DNA from: Hyphomicrobium sp.
Lineage (GTDB): Bacteria > Pseudomonadota > Alphaproteobacteria > Rhizobiales > Hyphomicrobiaceae
Direction: 5' to 3'
DNA: 64,000 bases
Assembly: GCF_019753045.1 (NCBI RefSeq)
Contig: NZ_JAIELN010000009.1
Location: 124,001 to 188,000 of the forward strand
The translations under genes were made by a program, and so were the position numbers. Shown here one piece after another: positions 45,195 to 54,641 of the stretch (positions within the stretch are counted from its first letter, which is position 1; each line of letters opens with the position of its first letter). The notes below the pieces were generated by a model. That model was not told the origin of the DNA. It saw only the letters and a program-made list of their open reading frames with translations, and searched no databases.

Positions 45195-46979
45195 TTAGTA
45201 GATGTCGCGTTGATAGCGGCCGGCCTTCGTCAGCTCCTTAAGCTTCGCGCGGCCTGCCTCTTCATCGCCCTTCAGCGGTTCGGCAAGAGCCTTGACGAGC
45301 ATCGCATCGACGTCCTTCGCCATGCCCTTCTCGTCGCCGCAGACGTAGATGTGCGCCCCTTCCTGCAGCCACGCATTGATGTCCGCACGCTTTTCCCAGA
45401 TGCGATGCTGGACATAGATCTTTTCCGGCTGATCGCGCGAGAATGCAACATCGATCCGAGAGAGATCGCCCGACGCCAGATAGTCCTGCCACTCGAGCTG
45501 ATAGAGGAAATCATTGGTGAAGTTCCGCTCTCCGAAGAAAAGCCAGCTCTTGCCCTTGGCGCCGTCCGCAATGCGCTCTTCGACGAAGCCGCGATAGGGC
45601 GCAACGCCGGTTCCGGCGCCGATCATGATGATCGGGGTATGCCCGTCCGCAGGCAGACGGAAATGCCGGTTCGGCTTGACGTAGATGCGGCCCGTCTGGC
45701 CGATCTTGCGGCGCTCGCCGAGGAACGTCGAAGCGACGCCCTTGCGCTCGCGGCCATGCGATTGCCAGCGAACCGAGCCGACGAGGAGATGCGCTTCGCC
45801 AGGATGCGCTTTGAGGCTCGACGCGACCGAGTAGAGCCTTCCGGGCAGCGGCCGCAAAAGACCAGTGAGCTGTTCCGGAGTGAGCTTCTCCGGGTATGCC
45901 AGGAAAAGGTCGATGAGCTGCCGGTCAGACGCAAACTTCGGATAAGCCTCGCCTTCGAGCAGCGCCTTGACGTCGGCACGCCCTGTCAGCTTCGCGTAGT
46001 TCTCGACGGCGGCTCGCGACAGCGTCGTCACGTCCAATGACTTCTGCAGCTTCAAGAGCAGCGCGGCATCCGAACCGAGCCCAACCGACTGCAGAAGTTC
46101 GTCGACGAGAGCCGGATCGTTTTCCGCCAAAAGGCCGATAGCGTCTCCCGGCTGATAGCTGAAAGCCGGATCGTCGAACGCAAATTCCGTGTGCCACGTC
46201 TCGCGCGTCGAGCCGCTGCCGTTCAAATTGACGAGCGCCGAGATCTCGGCTTCGAGAGGGTGCTCCGCGGTGAATTTTGGTTCGTCATCGTCGGACTGCG
46301 GGAAGGCGCCGCCGAAATCGACATGCACGACCGTTCCACCCGCAGCCTGCGTGTCTTCCGGCGCGAGCTTAGCAAGCGCACCTTCCGTCCACTCGGCAGC
46401 CTTTTTGGCATAGTCGAGATCGAGATCGACGCGATCGAACGTCCGCACGCCGCCCAATTCTTCGAGGCGTTGATCGATGGCTTTTCCGATCGCGCAGAAC
46501 TGTGCGTAGGCCGTATCGCCCAGCGCCAGAACCGCGAACCGCACACCGTCGATACGCGGTGCGGCGTCGCTCATCAGCGCTTGATAGAAGTCGACAGCCC
46601 GGGCGGGCGGATCGCCCTCGCCCCAGGTCGCGGCGAAAACCACGATGTTCTTCGCCTTCGCAAGCAGCGCCATATCGGCGTCGGCCATATCGAAGACCTT
46701 GGCGTCGAGACCGTGTTTCTGGGCGGCCTTTTTTGCCTTCGCTGCGAGGGCTTCGGAGTTACCGCTTTCGCTCGCATATAGAATGGTAAGCGGCGCGCGC
46801 GGCTTGGATGCCGGCACCACCTGGGCCATGCCGCCGCCCTGCGCGGCCTCGAAACCGGCGAAAAAGCCGGCGAGCCACGAACGCTGCTGCGGAGTTGTCC
46901 GCGCAACCACTTTATTCAACAGTTCGATTTCCTCCGGCAGAAAGGGCGCGTTGCGCGGAAGCAGTGGGGTCGCGGTCAC
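45195..46979 (-). CDS. cysJ: Sulfite reductase flavoprotein (alpha subunit)
   Basis: 594 residues. Passes electrons from NADPH through FAD and FMN to CysI. A short N-terminal segment, a flavodoxin domain (LTILYASESGNSEALAAKAK, then FAATWGEGDPPARAVDFYQ, about 65-210), the FAD domain with RLYSVASS and the GVASTFLG stretch, and the NADPH domain with MIGAGTGVAPYRGFVEER and ending AGRYQRDIY, as in E. coli CysJ. It is the first gene of the cysJ-cysI pair. Confidence 0.95.
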   Translation of the reverse strand: MTATPLLPRNAPFLPEEIELLNKVVARTTPQQRSWLAGFFAGFEAAQGGGMAQVVPASKPRAPLTILYASESGNSEALAAKAKKAAQKHGLDAKVFDMADADMALLAKAKNIVVFAATWGEGDPPARAVDFYQALMSDAAPRIDGVRFAVLALGDTAYAQFCAIGKAIDQRLEELGGVRTFDRVDLDLDYAKKAAEWTEGALAKLAPEDTQAAGGTVVHVDFGGAFPQSDDDEPKFTAEHPLEAEISALVNLNGSGSTRETWHTEFAFDDPAFSYQPGDAIGLLAENDPALVDELLQSVGLGSDAALLLKLQKSLDVTTLSRAAVENYAKLTGRADVKALLEGEAYPKFASDRQLIDLFLAYPEKLTPEQLTGLLRPLPGRLYSVASSLKAHPGEAHLLVGSVRWQSHGRERKGVASTFLGERRKIGQTGRIYVKPNRHFRLPADGHTPIIMIGAGTGVAPYRGFVEERIADGAKGKSWLFFGERNFTNDFLYQLEWQDYLASGDLSRIDVAFSRDQPEKIYVQHRIWEKRADINAWLQEGAHIYVCGDEKGMAKDVDAMLVKALAEPLKGDEEAGRAKLKELTKAGRYQRDIY

Positions 46980-47554
46980 TAAATGCTCTCCTCGTCAGGG
47001 TATCAGCCCGGCGTTCAAGGCGCGGGCGTAGCGCGCCTCCGGGCTCCGGAAAAGCCCAAACATGCCGGCCGGCCCCGCGGGAGCCGGTCATGCATTCTAA
47101 AAGTCAAACCTTAACAGCCGACCGAGAAAGCCTTACGTCACGCCGCCAAGGCCAATTGCATACGATATTGTAGAACAATTTTCTACGCACCTGCGTCATT
47201 CCACCCCAAAGATAAGAATATTTTTCTAATATCCCAGATCTAGCCCGGAGGAAATTGGGTTTGCAGATGGCTCACTGAAATGGACTCGAATCCGGCGGGC
47301 CCGAAGGTGAAATTCCAAACCAGGGATAATGGGCAAGTGGCGGGTCAATTCGTTCACACGCAGACGTGAAGCGCGTTGATTTGAAAAGAAGACCCGGAAC
47401 ATGATCTACATCAGTGGACAGCGGCAACCAGCCTTGACTTTGGTCAGCTGATCCGCAGATTGGGCCGGCACAACAAAAGTGCCTGCACCGATCTGGTGGG
47501 CCCTCGGCGGGGTCTGCAAGGACGTAAGCAGTTTACCGCTTTGGAGGAAACACT
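46980..47554. promoter_or_regulatory. Divergent control region of cysJ and pqqA
   Basis: About 575 bases. Near 47208-47235 lies an AT-rich motif (GATAAGAATA...TAATATCCC) related to one before cysH. The right part should hold the pqq promoter. No gene longer than a few tens of codons is supported before pqqA. Confidence 0.45.
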
Positions 47555-47644
47555 ATGAAGATTTGGACCAAACCCGCAGTGCGCGAGCAGGAAGTTGGCC
47601 TTGAGGTCACGAGCTACCTGCCGGCCGAGATCGACCTCATCTAA
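47555..47644 (+). CDS. pqqA: PQQ precursor peptide PqqA
   Basis: 29 residues beginning MKIWTKPAVREQEVGLEV and ending EIDLI. The conserved Glu17 and Tyr21 (E-V-T-S-Y) are the residues cross-linked by PqqE to make pyrroloquinoline quinone. The ATG is preceded by TTGGAGGAAACAC, a strong ribosome site, suiting high expression. It is 145 bases before pqqB. Very short, so easily missed by gene callers. Confidence 0.97.
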   Translation: MKIWTKPAVREQEVGLEVTSYLPAEIDLI

Positions 47645-47789
47645 CCGATGACGTCTTCGGTCTCGCAAGGTTTGTGAGACACCGGCGCGGCGGTCGATGC
47701 AATCATCGGCCGCCGCGGCCGTTTCATCTCGAATAATTGAGAGCGCTGCCGGCTTCGGCGACCCGTCGGCGCAAGCACATTCAGCGCAT

Positions 47790-48722
47790 ATGATCATCAA
47801 AGTACTCGGGTCCGCCGCTGGGGGCGGATTCCCGCAATGGAATTGCAATGGCTTTCACTCATCCAGCGTGAGAGCCGGCGTCGCGGGATATAAGGCAAGG
47901 CTGCAATCGTCTCTCGCCGTCAGTGCTGATGGCTCGAAGTGGGTATTGCTCAACGCCTCTCCCGATATCCGCCAGCAAATCAACGAAACACCGGAACTCC
48001 AGCCTGCGAAGGGCGGACCGCTGCGCAATTCGCCGATCAAGGCTGTCGTCCTGACGAACGCCGACGTCGACCACATCACCGGCCTCTTGAGCCTCCGCGA
48101 AGGCCAGCCCTTCTCGATCTACGCCGCAGACCGCGTTCTGGCGACGCTGGACGCCAATAGCGTTTTCGATGTGCTTGCCCGGGACAAGGTTTCCCGCAAC
48201 ACCTTCAAACTCGACCAGCCGACGCGCCTCGAAGGTGCCGGTGTCGACCTTGGCCTTGTCGTCGAAGCCTTCGCCGTACCCGGCAAAGTCGCGCTCTTTC
48301 TGGAGAAAGGCGACGCCGGCAACAATTTCGGCAGCCGCGACGGCGACACCATCGGCCTCAAAGTCACCGATGCCAAAACCGGGAAATCGTTCTTCTATAT
48401 TCCGGGCGTCGCCGAGATCGACCCGCCGCTCGCCGATAAGATCCGGGGCGCCGATTTGATCTTCCTGGACGGCACGCTCTTCGTTGACGACGAGATGCTG
48501 ATCCAGGGCCTGCTGAATAAGACCGGAAAACGCATGGGCCATATCTCGGTCTCTGGTCCCGACGGGTCCATTTCGGCATTGCGCCAGCTCAATGTGAAGC
48601 GCCGGATCTACGTGCACATCAACAATTCCAACCCAATCCTGGACGAGAACTCAGAAGCCCGTAAAGTCGTCGACGCTGCCGGATGGGAAGTTGGCTTCGA
48701 CGGCATGGAGGTCCGCCTATGA
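47790..48722 (+). CDS. pqqB: PQQ biosynthesis protein PqqB
   Basis: 310 residues from the ATG at 47790 (MIIKVLGSAAGGGFPQWNCN), the usual PqqB start. Metallo-beta-lactamase-like fold; NADVDHITGLLSLREGQ supplies part of the metal site, and DGTLFVDDEM and HINNSNPIL follow as in other PqqB. It has been assigned an oxidative (hydroxylation) role on the precursor peptide's tyrosine-derived part. ATGA overlap with pqqC. Confidence 0.95.
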   Translation: MIIKVLGSAAGGGFPQWNCNGFHSSSVRAGVAGYKARLQSSLAVSADGSKWVLLNASPDIRQQINETPELQPAKGGPLRNSPIKAVVLTNADVDHITGLLSLREGQPFSIYAADRVLATLDANSVFDVLARDKVSRNTFKLDQPTRLEGAGVDLGLVVEAFAVPGKVALFLEKGDAGNNFGSRDGDTIGLKVTDAKTGKSFFYIPGVAEIDPPLADKIRGADLIFLDGTLFVDDEMLIQGLLNKTGKRMGHISVSGPDGSISALRQLNVKRRIYVHINNSNPILDENSEARKVVDAAGWEVGFDGMEVRL

Positions 48723-49501
48723 ACCCTGTCAGCCTCGAAAAGAAAACCGCCGAACGCCGTGAAAACGAGCCGCCGATGTCGCCCGCGGAATTCGAAGCCG
48801 CGATCCGCGCCGTGGGACCCGAGCGCTATCACGACCTGCACCCCTTCCATCACCTGCTGCACGGCGGCAAGCTCAATCGCGGCCAGGTCCAAGCCTGGGC
48901 GTTGAACCGCTTCTGCTATCAGTCCGCAGTGCCGCGCAAGGATGCGGCCCTCATCAGCCGTGCCTACGACCGCGAACTGCGCCGGGAATGGACGCATCGC
49001 ATTCTCGACCACGACGGCCTTCCGCCGGACGAGCCGGGCGGCATCGAACGCTGGCTTATTTTGACGGACGGCCTCGGTCTCGATCGTGAGTACGTGATCT
49101 CGCGGCGCGGTGCGCTGCCTGCCACCATTTTCGCCGTCGAGGCCTACGTCACGTTCGTCCGTGAGCAGCCTTTGACGATCGCCGTCGCTTCCTCGCTGAC
49201 GGAACTCTTCGCGCCGAAGATCCATAAAGAGCGGATCGCCGGCATGCTTGAGAACTACGATTTCATCGACGACAAGGTGATGGCCTACTTCAAGCGCCGC
49301 CTGACCCAGGCGCCGCGCGACGCCGACTTCGCGCTCCAGTACATCCTGAAAAACGCCAAGACGCGCGACGAACAGGAAGCCTGCGTCGAGGCCGTGCGCT
49401 TCAAGTGCAACGTGCTTTGGGTACAGCTCGACGCGCTCCACCACGCTTACATTGATGGACACATTCCGCCCGGCGCATTCCGGCCAGAGGCTGATCGATG
49501 A
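48719..49501 (+). CDS. pqqC: Pyrroloquinoline-quinone synthase PqqC
   Basis: 260 residues starting in the pqqB stop overlap. Cofactorless oxidase that closes the last ring and oxidises the intermediate to PQQ. Family motifs: RYHDLHPFHHLLHGGKLN, QVQAWALNRFCYQSAVPRKD, RRGALPATIFAVEAYVTFV and YDFIDDKVMAYFKRRL. Ends by ATGA overlap with pqqD. Confidence 0.97.
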   Translation: MNPVSLEKKTAERRENEPPMSPAEFEAAIRAVGPERYHDLHPFHHLLHGGKLNRGQVQAWALNRFCYQSAVPRKDAALISRAYDRELRREWTHRILDHDGLPPDEPGGIERWLILTDGLGLDREYVISRRGALPATIFAVEAYVTFVREQPLTIAVASSLTELFAPKIHKERIAGMLENYDFIDDKVMAYFKRRLTQAPRDADFALQYILKNAKTRDEQEACVEAVRFKCNVLWVQLDALHHAYIDGHIPPGAFRPEADR

Positions 49502-49800
49502 GTGGCGAAGGACATCGCACACGTGTGATCATAGTGCCGGCTTCAAAGCCGGCGCTGCCACCCCACATTAAGTTACGGCACGATCCCGGCCGCGGCCGCT
49601 GGCACGTGCTCGCGCCGGAACGCGTCTTCGAGCCCGATCCCATCGCTATCGAAATCTTGAAGCGCTGTGATGGCGTGAATTCGGTCGAGGAGATCGCGTC
49701 GGAACTTGCGAAAGAGTACAACGCACCGCTGCAGGAAATACTCACAGACACCATATCCATGCTCCAGGAGCTTTCGGATAAGGGCGTGATCAGAGCTTAA
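49498..49800 (+). CDS. pqqD: PQQ peptide chaperone PqqD
   Basis: 100 residues. Binds PqqA and delivers it to PqqE. PqqD fold: [40 protein letters not shown] and a C-terminal helix ([15 protein letters not shown]). Starts in an ATGA overlap with pqqC and precedes pqqE by 28 bases. Confidence 0.95.
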   Translation: MSGEGHRTRVIIVPASKPALPPHIKLRHDPGRGRWHVLAPERVFEPDPIAIEILKRCDGVNSVEEIASELAKEYNAPLQEILTDTISMLQELSDKGVIRA

Positions 49801-49828
49801 GAACTCGGGACAAACGGAGCTGACGTCA

Positions 49829-50989
49829 ATGAACGAAGTAGCACCGATGGAGCAGTTCTCCGAGAAGCCCTTGGTTGAGGCTTGTGCCCGCGCGCCGGTT
49901 GGCCTCCTTGCTGAGCTGACGCACCGCTGCCCGTTACAGTGCCCTTACTGCTCGAACCCCCTTGAACTCGACCGGGTCAACAGCGAGCTGACGACCGCCG
50001 AGTGGCAGGATGTCATGCGCCAGGCTGCCGACCTCGGCATCCTGCAGATCCATCTGTCCGGCGGCGAACCGACCGTTCGCAAAGATCTCGAAGACATCGT
50101 CGAGGTTGCAGCGAAGGCAGGTCTTTACACCAACCTCATCACTGCCGGCGTGACGCTCACGCGCGACCGCCTGAAACGTCTGAAGGACCTGGGGCTCGAC
50201 CACGTCCAGCTCTCCATCCAGGACGTCGACGAAGCGAACGCCGAAAAAATCTCGGCTTACAAAAACGGTCTGGCCAAGAAGCGCGAAGTCGGCAAGTGGG
50301 TGCGCGAATTCGAGATGCCGCTCACCATCAACGCCCCAATCCATCGCCACAACATCGAGAACCTGCCGAACATCATCGATTTCGCCGTCGAGATGGGCGC
50401 TGGCCGCATCGAAGTGGCAAATATTCAGTACTACGCCTGGGCGTTGAAGAACCGCGCCAGCCTCATGCCGACGCGCGCGCAGGTTTTGAAGAGCGCTGAA
50501 ATCGTCGAAGAAGCCAAAGAGCGCCTGAAGGGAATCATGGTCTTCGATTTCGTCGTGCCGGACTACTACGCCAAGACGCCGAAGCCCTGCATGGGCGGCT
50601 GGGGCCGTGGCGTCATGAACGTGACCCCACAGGGCCGTGTCCTCCCCTGCCACGCTGCAGAATCGGTTCCGGGTCTCGAGTTCGACAACGTCAAAGACCG
50701 GCGTCTGGCCGACATCTGGCTGCACGGCCAGGCGTTCGAAAAATATCGCGGCACCAGCTGGATGAAGGAACCTTGCCGGGGCTGCCCGCGCGCCGAAATC
50801 GATTTTGGCGGCTGCCGCTGCCAGGCGATGGCATTTACCGGAGATCCGACGAACACCGATCCGGCCTGCAAGCTCTCGCCTCACCACCTGGCGTTCGTTG
50901 CCGCCGCCGAGGCCGAAAGTGGCGTCGCCAATCCTCCCCCGTTCGTCTATCGCCGCATGAGTCCCGCCAAGGCGACCGCTGCCGAGTAA
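49829..50989 (+). CDS. pqqE: PqqA peptide cyclase (radical SAM) PqqE
   Basis: 386 residues. Links Glu and Tyr of PqqA by a carbon-carbon bond. The radical SAM cluster motif is at Cys34, Cys38 and Cys41 (RCPLQCPYC), followed by [17 protein letters not shown]. The C-terminal SPASM region has the expected Cys set ([42 protein letters not shown]). Completes pqqABCDE. No pqqF/G protease is nearby. Confidence 0.97.
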   Translation: MNEVAPMEQFSEKPLVEACARAPVGLLAELTHRCPLQCPYCSNPLELDRVNSELTTAEWQDVMRQAADLGILQIHLSGGEPTVRKDLEDIVEVAAKAGLYTNLITAGVTLTRDRLKRLKDLGLDHVQLSIQDVDEANAEKISAYKNGLAKKREVGKWVREFEMPLTINAPIHRHNIENLPNIIDFAVEMGAGRIEVANIQYYAWALKNRASLMPTRAQVLKSAEIVEEAKERLKGIMVFDFVVPDYYAKTPKPCMGGWGRGVMNVTPQGRVLPCHAAESVPGLEFDNVKDRRLADIWLHGQAFEKYRGTSWMKEPCRGCPRAEIDFGGCRCQAMAFTGDPTNTDPACKLSPHHLAFVAAAEAESGVANPPPFVYRRMSPAKATAAE

Positions 50990-51203
50990 GGAACCGGGTC
51001 AGTAGCTGCCAGGGAGCAATGTTCATTTAACCGAGCTTGAGCCGGTGCTCGCAGTGCAGCGAAATCGCACGGGATTTTTTTTTGCCCGGTGCGGCATTCT
51101 GTTCGGTCGCGGTTCAGAAAAAAAATGGCAACTTCCCGCCACTCAGCTATGAGTTGGAGCGTTTCCAAAAATGCCGCTCAGGCGAAACGGGAAGGAAAAC
51201 GAA

Positions 51204-51560
51204 ATGCGCAAGTGGGTTCTGGCGATTGCTTTGGTCGCAGCAGTACCGACCGCTGCCATGTCCGCCGATGCGGATGCCGGCAAGACGGTCTTCAATAAGT
51301 GCAAGGCCTGCCATCAGGTCGACAAGAACGGCGTCGGCCCGCACCTCGGCAGCGTCGTCGGCCGTGCGGCTGGAAGCCTGCCGGACTACAACTATTCGGA
51401 CGCGCTGAAGAAGTCCGGCATCACCTGGGATGAAGCCTCGCTCGACAAGTGGCTGCAGGGTCCCGCCAAGGACGTCCCCGGCACCAAGATGATCTTCGCC
51501 GGCATCAAGGATGAAGGCGACCGCGCCAACCTCATCGAATATCTCAAGACGCTGAAGTAA
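51204..51560 (+). CDS. Class I cytochrome c (c2/mitochondrial-like)
   Basis: 118 residues from the ATG at 51204, preceded by GGGAAGGAAAACG. Signal peptide ends AAMSA. One heme site CKACH at 33-37, GVGPHLGSVVGRAAG after it, and axial Met near residue 96 (PGTKMIFAG) identify a c2/mitochondrial-like soluble cytochrome. It follows pqqE by about 215 bases and ends at a strong terminator. A role as carrier in the methanol dehydrogenase chain (cH-like) is suggested by position but not proven. Confidence 0.92.
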   Translation: MRKWVLAIALVAAVPTAAMSADADAGKTVFNKCKACHQVDKNGVGPHLGSVVGRAAGSLPDYNYSDALKKSGITWDEASLDKWLQGPAKDVPGTKMIFAGIKDEGDRANLIEYLKTLK

Positions 51561-51593
51561 TCAGAACTCGTCGTCTGAGTTCCATCTAATAGG

Positions 51594-51634
51594 AAGCGCA
51601 GCGAAGATCAGTTTCTTCGCTGCGCTTTTCTTTT
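51594..51634 (+). terminator. Rho-independent terminator
   Basis: AAGCGCAGCGAAGA pairs perfectly with TCTTCGCTGCGCTT around a six-base loop, followed by TTCTTTT. Ends the cytochrome c transcript. Confidence 0.92.
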
Positions 51635-51660
51635 GGCCGCTGGAGCGTCACCAAGGTTCG

Positions 51661-52188
51661 TCACGGTTGAACCGCTTCGACCTCGCTACCGTCGAGCTTC
51701 TCCAGCATCGCATCGATGGACCGGCCGTTGAGCCTCAGCTCCGGCGCGACATCCTTGAGCGGCACCAGCACGAACGCGCGCTCGCCGATGAGCGGATGCG
51801 GTACAGTGAGGTCCGGCTCCGCAATGGTGAGGTCGCCGAACGTCAGAATATCGACGTCGATGATGCGCGGGCCCCATCGCATGGTACGCACGCGTCCCAT
51901 ATCGTTTTCGACCGCCTGGCAGCGCTTGAGGAGTTCATGCGGCGACAGGGTCGTTTGGATCGCAATGCACGCATTGATGAACCAATCCTGATCCGTGACG
52001 CCCCACGGAGCCGATCTATAAAGCTTCGATCGCGAGACGAGCCGGATCGATCCGTCGGCAGTGAGCCGGCGGATCGCTTCCTCGATATTTTCAATGCGAT
52101 TGCCGAGGTTCGTACCGAGCGCCAGAATGGCGTCGGACGCGCCGGCAGCTCCCTGCAGCTCCGCTCGCGCACGCTCGGCGTTCGCCAT
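51661..52188 (-). CDS. folK: 6-hydroxymethyl-dihydropterin pyrophosphokinase
   Basis: 175 residues from the ATG at 52188, preceded by GGAGG; upstream in-frame residues are not conserved-looking. Activates the pterin for folate and possibly for H4MPT synthesis. FolK motifs: ILALGTNLGNRIENIEEAIR, LYRSAPWGVTDQDWFINACI, MGRVRTMRWGPRIIDVDILT and PHPLIGERAFVLVPL. The pterin dehydratase gene lies 23 bases upstream on the same strand, so the two are likely one operon. Confidence 0.94.
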   Translation of the reverse strand: MANAERARAELQGAAGASDAILALGTNLGNRIENIEEAIRRLTADGSIRLVSRSKLYRSAPWGVTDQDWFINACIAIQTTLSPHELLKRCQAVENDMGRVRTMRWGPRIIDVDILTFGDLTIAEPDLTVPHPLIGERAFVLVPLKDVAPELRLNGRSIDAMLEKLDGSEVEAVQP

Positions 52189-52211
52189 TGAACTTGCCTC
52201 CGGCGCCACGT

Positions 52212-52589
52212 TCAGTCGTATTTGATGTACGCAAACCGCATATCGCCGTGTGGCGTGCCTTCGAGGCCTTTGCCCTCTTTGCCCGGCTGCCAATGCACGA
52301 CCTCTTCGATCTTCTTCGCGAGCTCGAGATCCTTCGAGGTGATGCCCTTGGCCGCATGGTTCATCAGGCGAACCTCGACCCATGCGTAGGAGAGCGTCAT
52401 ATCCGGGTGATGCCACGCCGCTTCGGCGAGATGGCCGACGGTATTGACGACCATGAGCGTGCCTTTCCAGCTCGCTGTCTTGTATGTGCGGCGTATCCAG
52501 CCGTTCTCGAGCTTCCAGGTCGGAAGGTTGGCGGCCAGCCAAGCATTAACATCGGCGTCGGCCATCGGTTTTTCGCGTTCTGCACTCAT
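52212..52589 (-). CDS. phhB: Pterin-4a-carbinolamine dehydratase-like protein
   Basis: 125 residues from the ATG at 52589, preceded by GAGG. The active-site pattern AAWHHPDMTLSYAWVEVRLM with following NHAAKGIT matches PhhB/DCoH, though NHAA replaces the usual THxxGG. Family members dehydrate 4a-hydroxytetrahydropterins. In methylotrophs such genes sit with H4MPT genes and may act in pterin synthesis, as here next to folK and RFAP synthase. Confidence 0.88.
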   Translation of the reverse strand: MSAEREKPMADADVNAWLAANLPTWKLENGWIRRTYKTASWKGTLMVVNTVGHLAEAAWHHPDMTLSYAWVEVRLMNHAAKGITSKDLELAKKIEEVVHWQPGKEGKGLEGTPHGDMRFAYIKYD

Positions 52590-52703
52590 CTTGCCCTCGA
52601 CCTCCAATTATCGGACAACTCGCTTCTTTAAATCCTACCGCCGCCGCAACCGGTCAACAATCAAACCGATGCCTCCGGCCGCTATCAGAAAGGACCGTCT
52701 TAC

Positions 52704-53693
52704 GTGAGGCCTTTTCCGGCAACCTCTGCCGCGACCCGCGTCACGGCTCCCGCGCGACTGCACCTCGGCTTCCTCGATTTGAACGGGGGGCTAGGCCGGC
52801 GCTACGGAAGCATTGGCTTGAGCATCGACCGACCGAGCACCGAGCTCACGCTAGCGAAAGCCGACCGGCATTCGGCCACCGGGCCCGAAAGCCAGCGAGC
52901 CGTTGCCCTTCTCCGTAAATTCGCAGGCGAGCGCCCGGATAAGAACCAGGACAACGGCTACGCCATAACCGTTTCTGAGGCTATCCCAGCGCATGCGGGC
53001 CTCGGATCAGGAACGCAACTCGCCCTGGCCGTCGGCGCGGCGGTGGCGAGAATGGAGGGACGCGAGCTTTCAGCGGCAGACCTCGCGATCCTGGGTGATC
53101 GCGGAGCACGGTCCGGTATCGGGCTCGAAGCATTCCGGTCGGGCGGCTTCATCATCGACGGCGGCAAAGGCAAAGAGGACAGGCCCCCGCCCCTGACGCT
53201 GCGATCCGACTTCCCCGAGGAATGGCGGGTGATGCTCATCCTGGACCCGCGCAATGCAGGCGTTTCCGGAGAAGCCGAGACGACGGCATTTGCCGGGCTG
53301 CCCCCCTTTTCCGAAGCGAGCGCCGCGCATATCTGCCACTTGGTCCTGATGAAACTCGTGCCGGGGTTGAAAGAGGAAGACCTCGGCGCGTTCGGCTCGG
53401 CGCTGACGGAAATTCAGGAGATCGTCGGCGTGCATTTCGCGGCGAAGCAGGGCGGCAGCGCCTGGACGAGCAGAGCCGTCGGACAACTAGCGGCACGCAT
53501 GCGGGAATGGGGGGCAACCGGCATCGGACAGAGCTCCTGGGGGCCGACCGGGTTCGCCTTTGTCGAGAGCCAGAAAGCGGCAGAACGCCTCTATCATTCT
53601 TTATACGAAGAGGCTAAAGGCGTCGGGCTCGAAATCCAGATTGCACAAGGCCGCAATTCCGGCGCCATCATAGAATCGCTGCGAAATTCCTAA
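52704..53693 (+). CDS. mptG: Beta-ribofuranosylaminobenzene 5'-phosphate synthase (H4MPT pathway)
   Basis: 329 residues from a GTG start. Joins p-aminobenzoate (or hydroxybenzoate) to PRPP, the first committed step of H4MPT synthesis. It is a GHMP-kinase-fold protein: RVTAPARLHLGFLDLNGGLG, the loop AIPAHAGLGSGTQLALAVGA and GIGLEAFRSGGFIIDGG. Corresponds to orf4 of Methylobacterium. It begins the rightward mtdB-orf5-mch-orf7-orf17 series. Confidence 0.93.
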   Translation: MRPFPATSAATRVTAPARLHLGFLDLNGGLGRRYGSIGLSIDRPSTELTLAKADRHSATGPESQRAVALLRKFAGERPDKNQDNGYAITVSEAIPAHAGLGSGTQLALAVGAAVARMEGRELSAADLAILGDRGARSGIGLEAFRSGGFIIDGGKGKEDRPPPLTLRSDFPEEWRVMLILDPRNAGVSGEAETTAFAGLPPFSEASAAHICHLVLMKLVPGLKEEDLGAFGSALTEIQEIVGVHFAAKQGGSAWTSRAVGQLAARMREWGATGIGQSSWGPTGFAFVESQKAAERLYHSLYEEAKGVGLEIQIAQGRNSGAIIESLRNS

Positions 53694-53713
53694 CGAACGG
53701 AGCAATAAATCAA

Positions 53714-54619
53714 ATGAGCGACGCAACACCTATTCTGCATATGCTCGCGCCGCAGAAGCACATGAGCCCCTTCGACGTGAACATGGCGGCTGACGCTGGC
53801 TACAAGGTGATCGTTCCCTACATCAACGTGGAACTGGGCGAGGTAACTGGCCTCATCCAGGACGCGATTTTCTCGCGCCCCCCGAATTACGGCGTACGCA
53901 CCGGATTCTTCATGGGCGGCAAGGATGCGATCCTCGCGCTCGACATGCTCGATGCAGCGAAGAAGGCGATGGTCCCGCCGTTCGAATGCTCGGTTTTCGC
54001 CGACCCGGCAGGCTCGTTCACGACCGCGGCCGCAATGGTCGCCTGCGTCGAGAAGCTCCTGAAGGACAAGTTCAATAAAGACTGGAAGGGTGTGAAGGTT
54101 GCAGTCTTCGGCGCGACCGGCGTCGTCGGATTTGCTTCCTCTATCATCTCGGCTCTCGAAGGCGCCGACGTCCAGCTCGTCGCCCACCGCGGCGTTGAGC
54201 GCGTCATCAAGAGCGCCGAAGTTTCGAAGGCCCGCTTCGGCGTCAACCTGAAGGCCGTCCCCGGCGAAACCGACGCGCAGAAGGCTGAGATCATCGCCAA
54301 CGCTGACGTGATCTTTGCAGCTGCTGCAGCCGGCGTTCAGGTCGTCTCGAAGGAGCATAAAGCCCTCGCCAAGAACCTGAAGGTCATCGCCGACGTCAAC
54401 GCCGTGCCGCCCGCAGGCGTCGAAGGCATGGAGCTTTTCATGAACGGCGAAAAGCTCCCCGGATGCGACGCGCTCGGCGTCGGTCCGCTCGCTATCGGCG
54501 ACATCAAGTACAAGTGCGAATCCGGCCTCTTCAAGCAGATGATCGATTCCGACAAGCCGCTGGTGCTCGATTTCCGCGACGCCTACACCTTCGCGAAGAA
54601 ACTCGTCGGACTGGCTTGA
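53714..54619 (+). CDS. mtdB: Methylene-tetrahydromethanopterin dehydrogenase MtdB
   Basis: 301 residues. Oxidises methylene-H4MPT with NAD or NADP. N-terminal SPFDVNMAADAGYKVIVPY, then GFFMGGKDAILALDMLDAA. The nucleotide-binding loop VAVFGATGVVGFASS is near residue 135, and VIADVNAVPPAGVEGM and GPLAIGDIKYKCESGLF near the end match MtdA/MtdB. Length and the H4MPT context favour MtdB over the dual-cofactor MtdA. Between RFAP synthase and orf5. Confidence 0.95.
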   Translation: MSDATPILHMLAPQKHMSPFDVNMAADAGYKVIVPYINVELGEVTGLIQDAIFSRPPNYGVRTGFFMGGKDAILALDMLDAAKKAMVPPFECSVFADPAGSFTTAAAMVACVEKLLKDKFNKDWKGVKVAVFGATGVVGFASSIISALEGADVQLVAHRGVERVIKSAEVSKARFGVNLKAVPGETDAQKAEIIANADVIFAAAAAGVQVVSKEHKALAKNLKVIADVNAVPPAGVEGMELFMNGEKLPGCDALGVGPLAIGDIKYKCESGLFKQMIDSDKPLVLDFRDAYTFAKKLVGLA

Positions 54620-54641
54620 GGTCTGAAGCCGGAGAGAAACG

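Noticed and set aside
44062-45198. Long open frame antisense to cysI
   Set aside because: The opposite strand encodes a clear sulfite reductase; the antisense frame has no conserved features.
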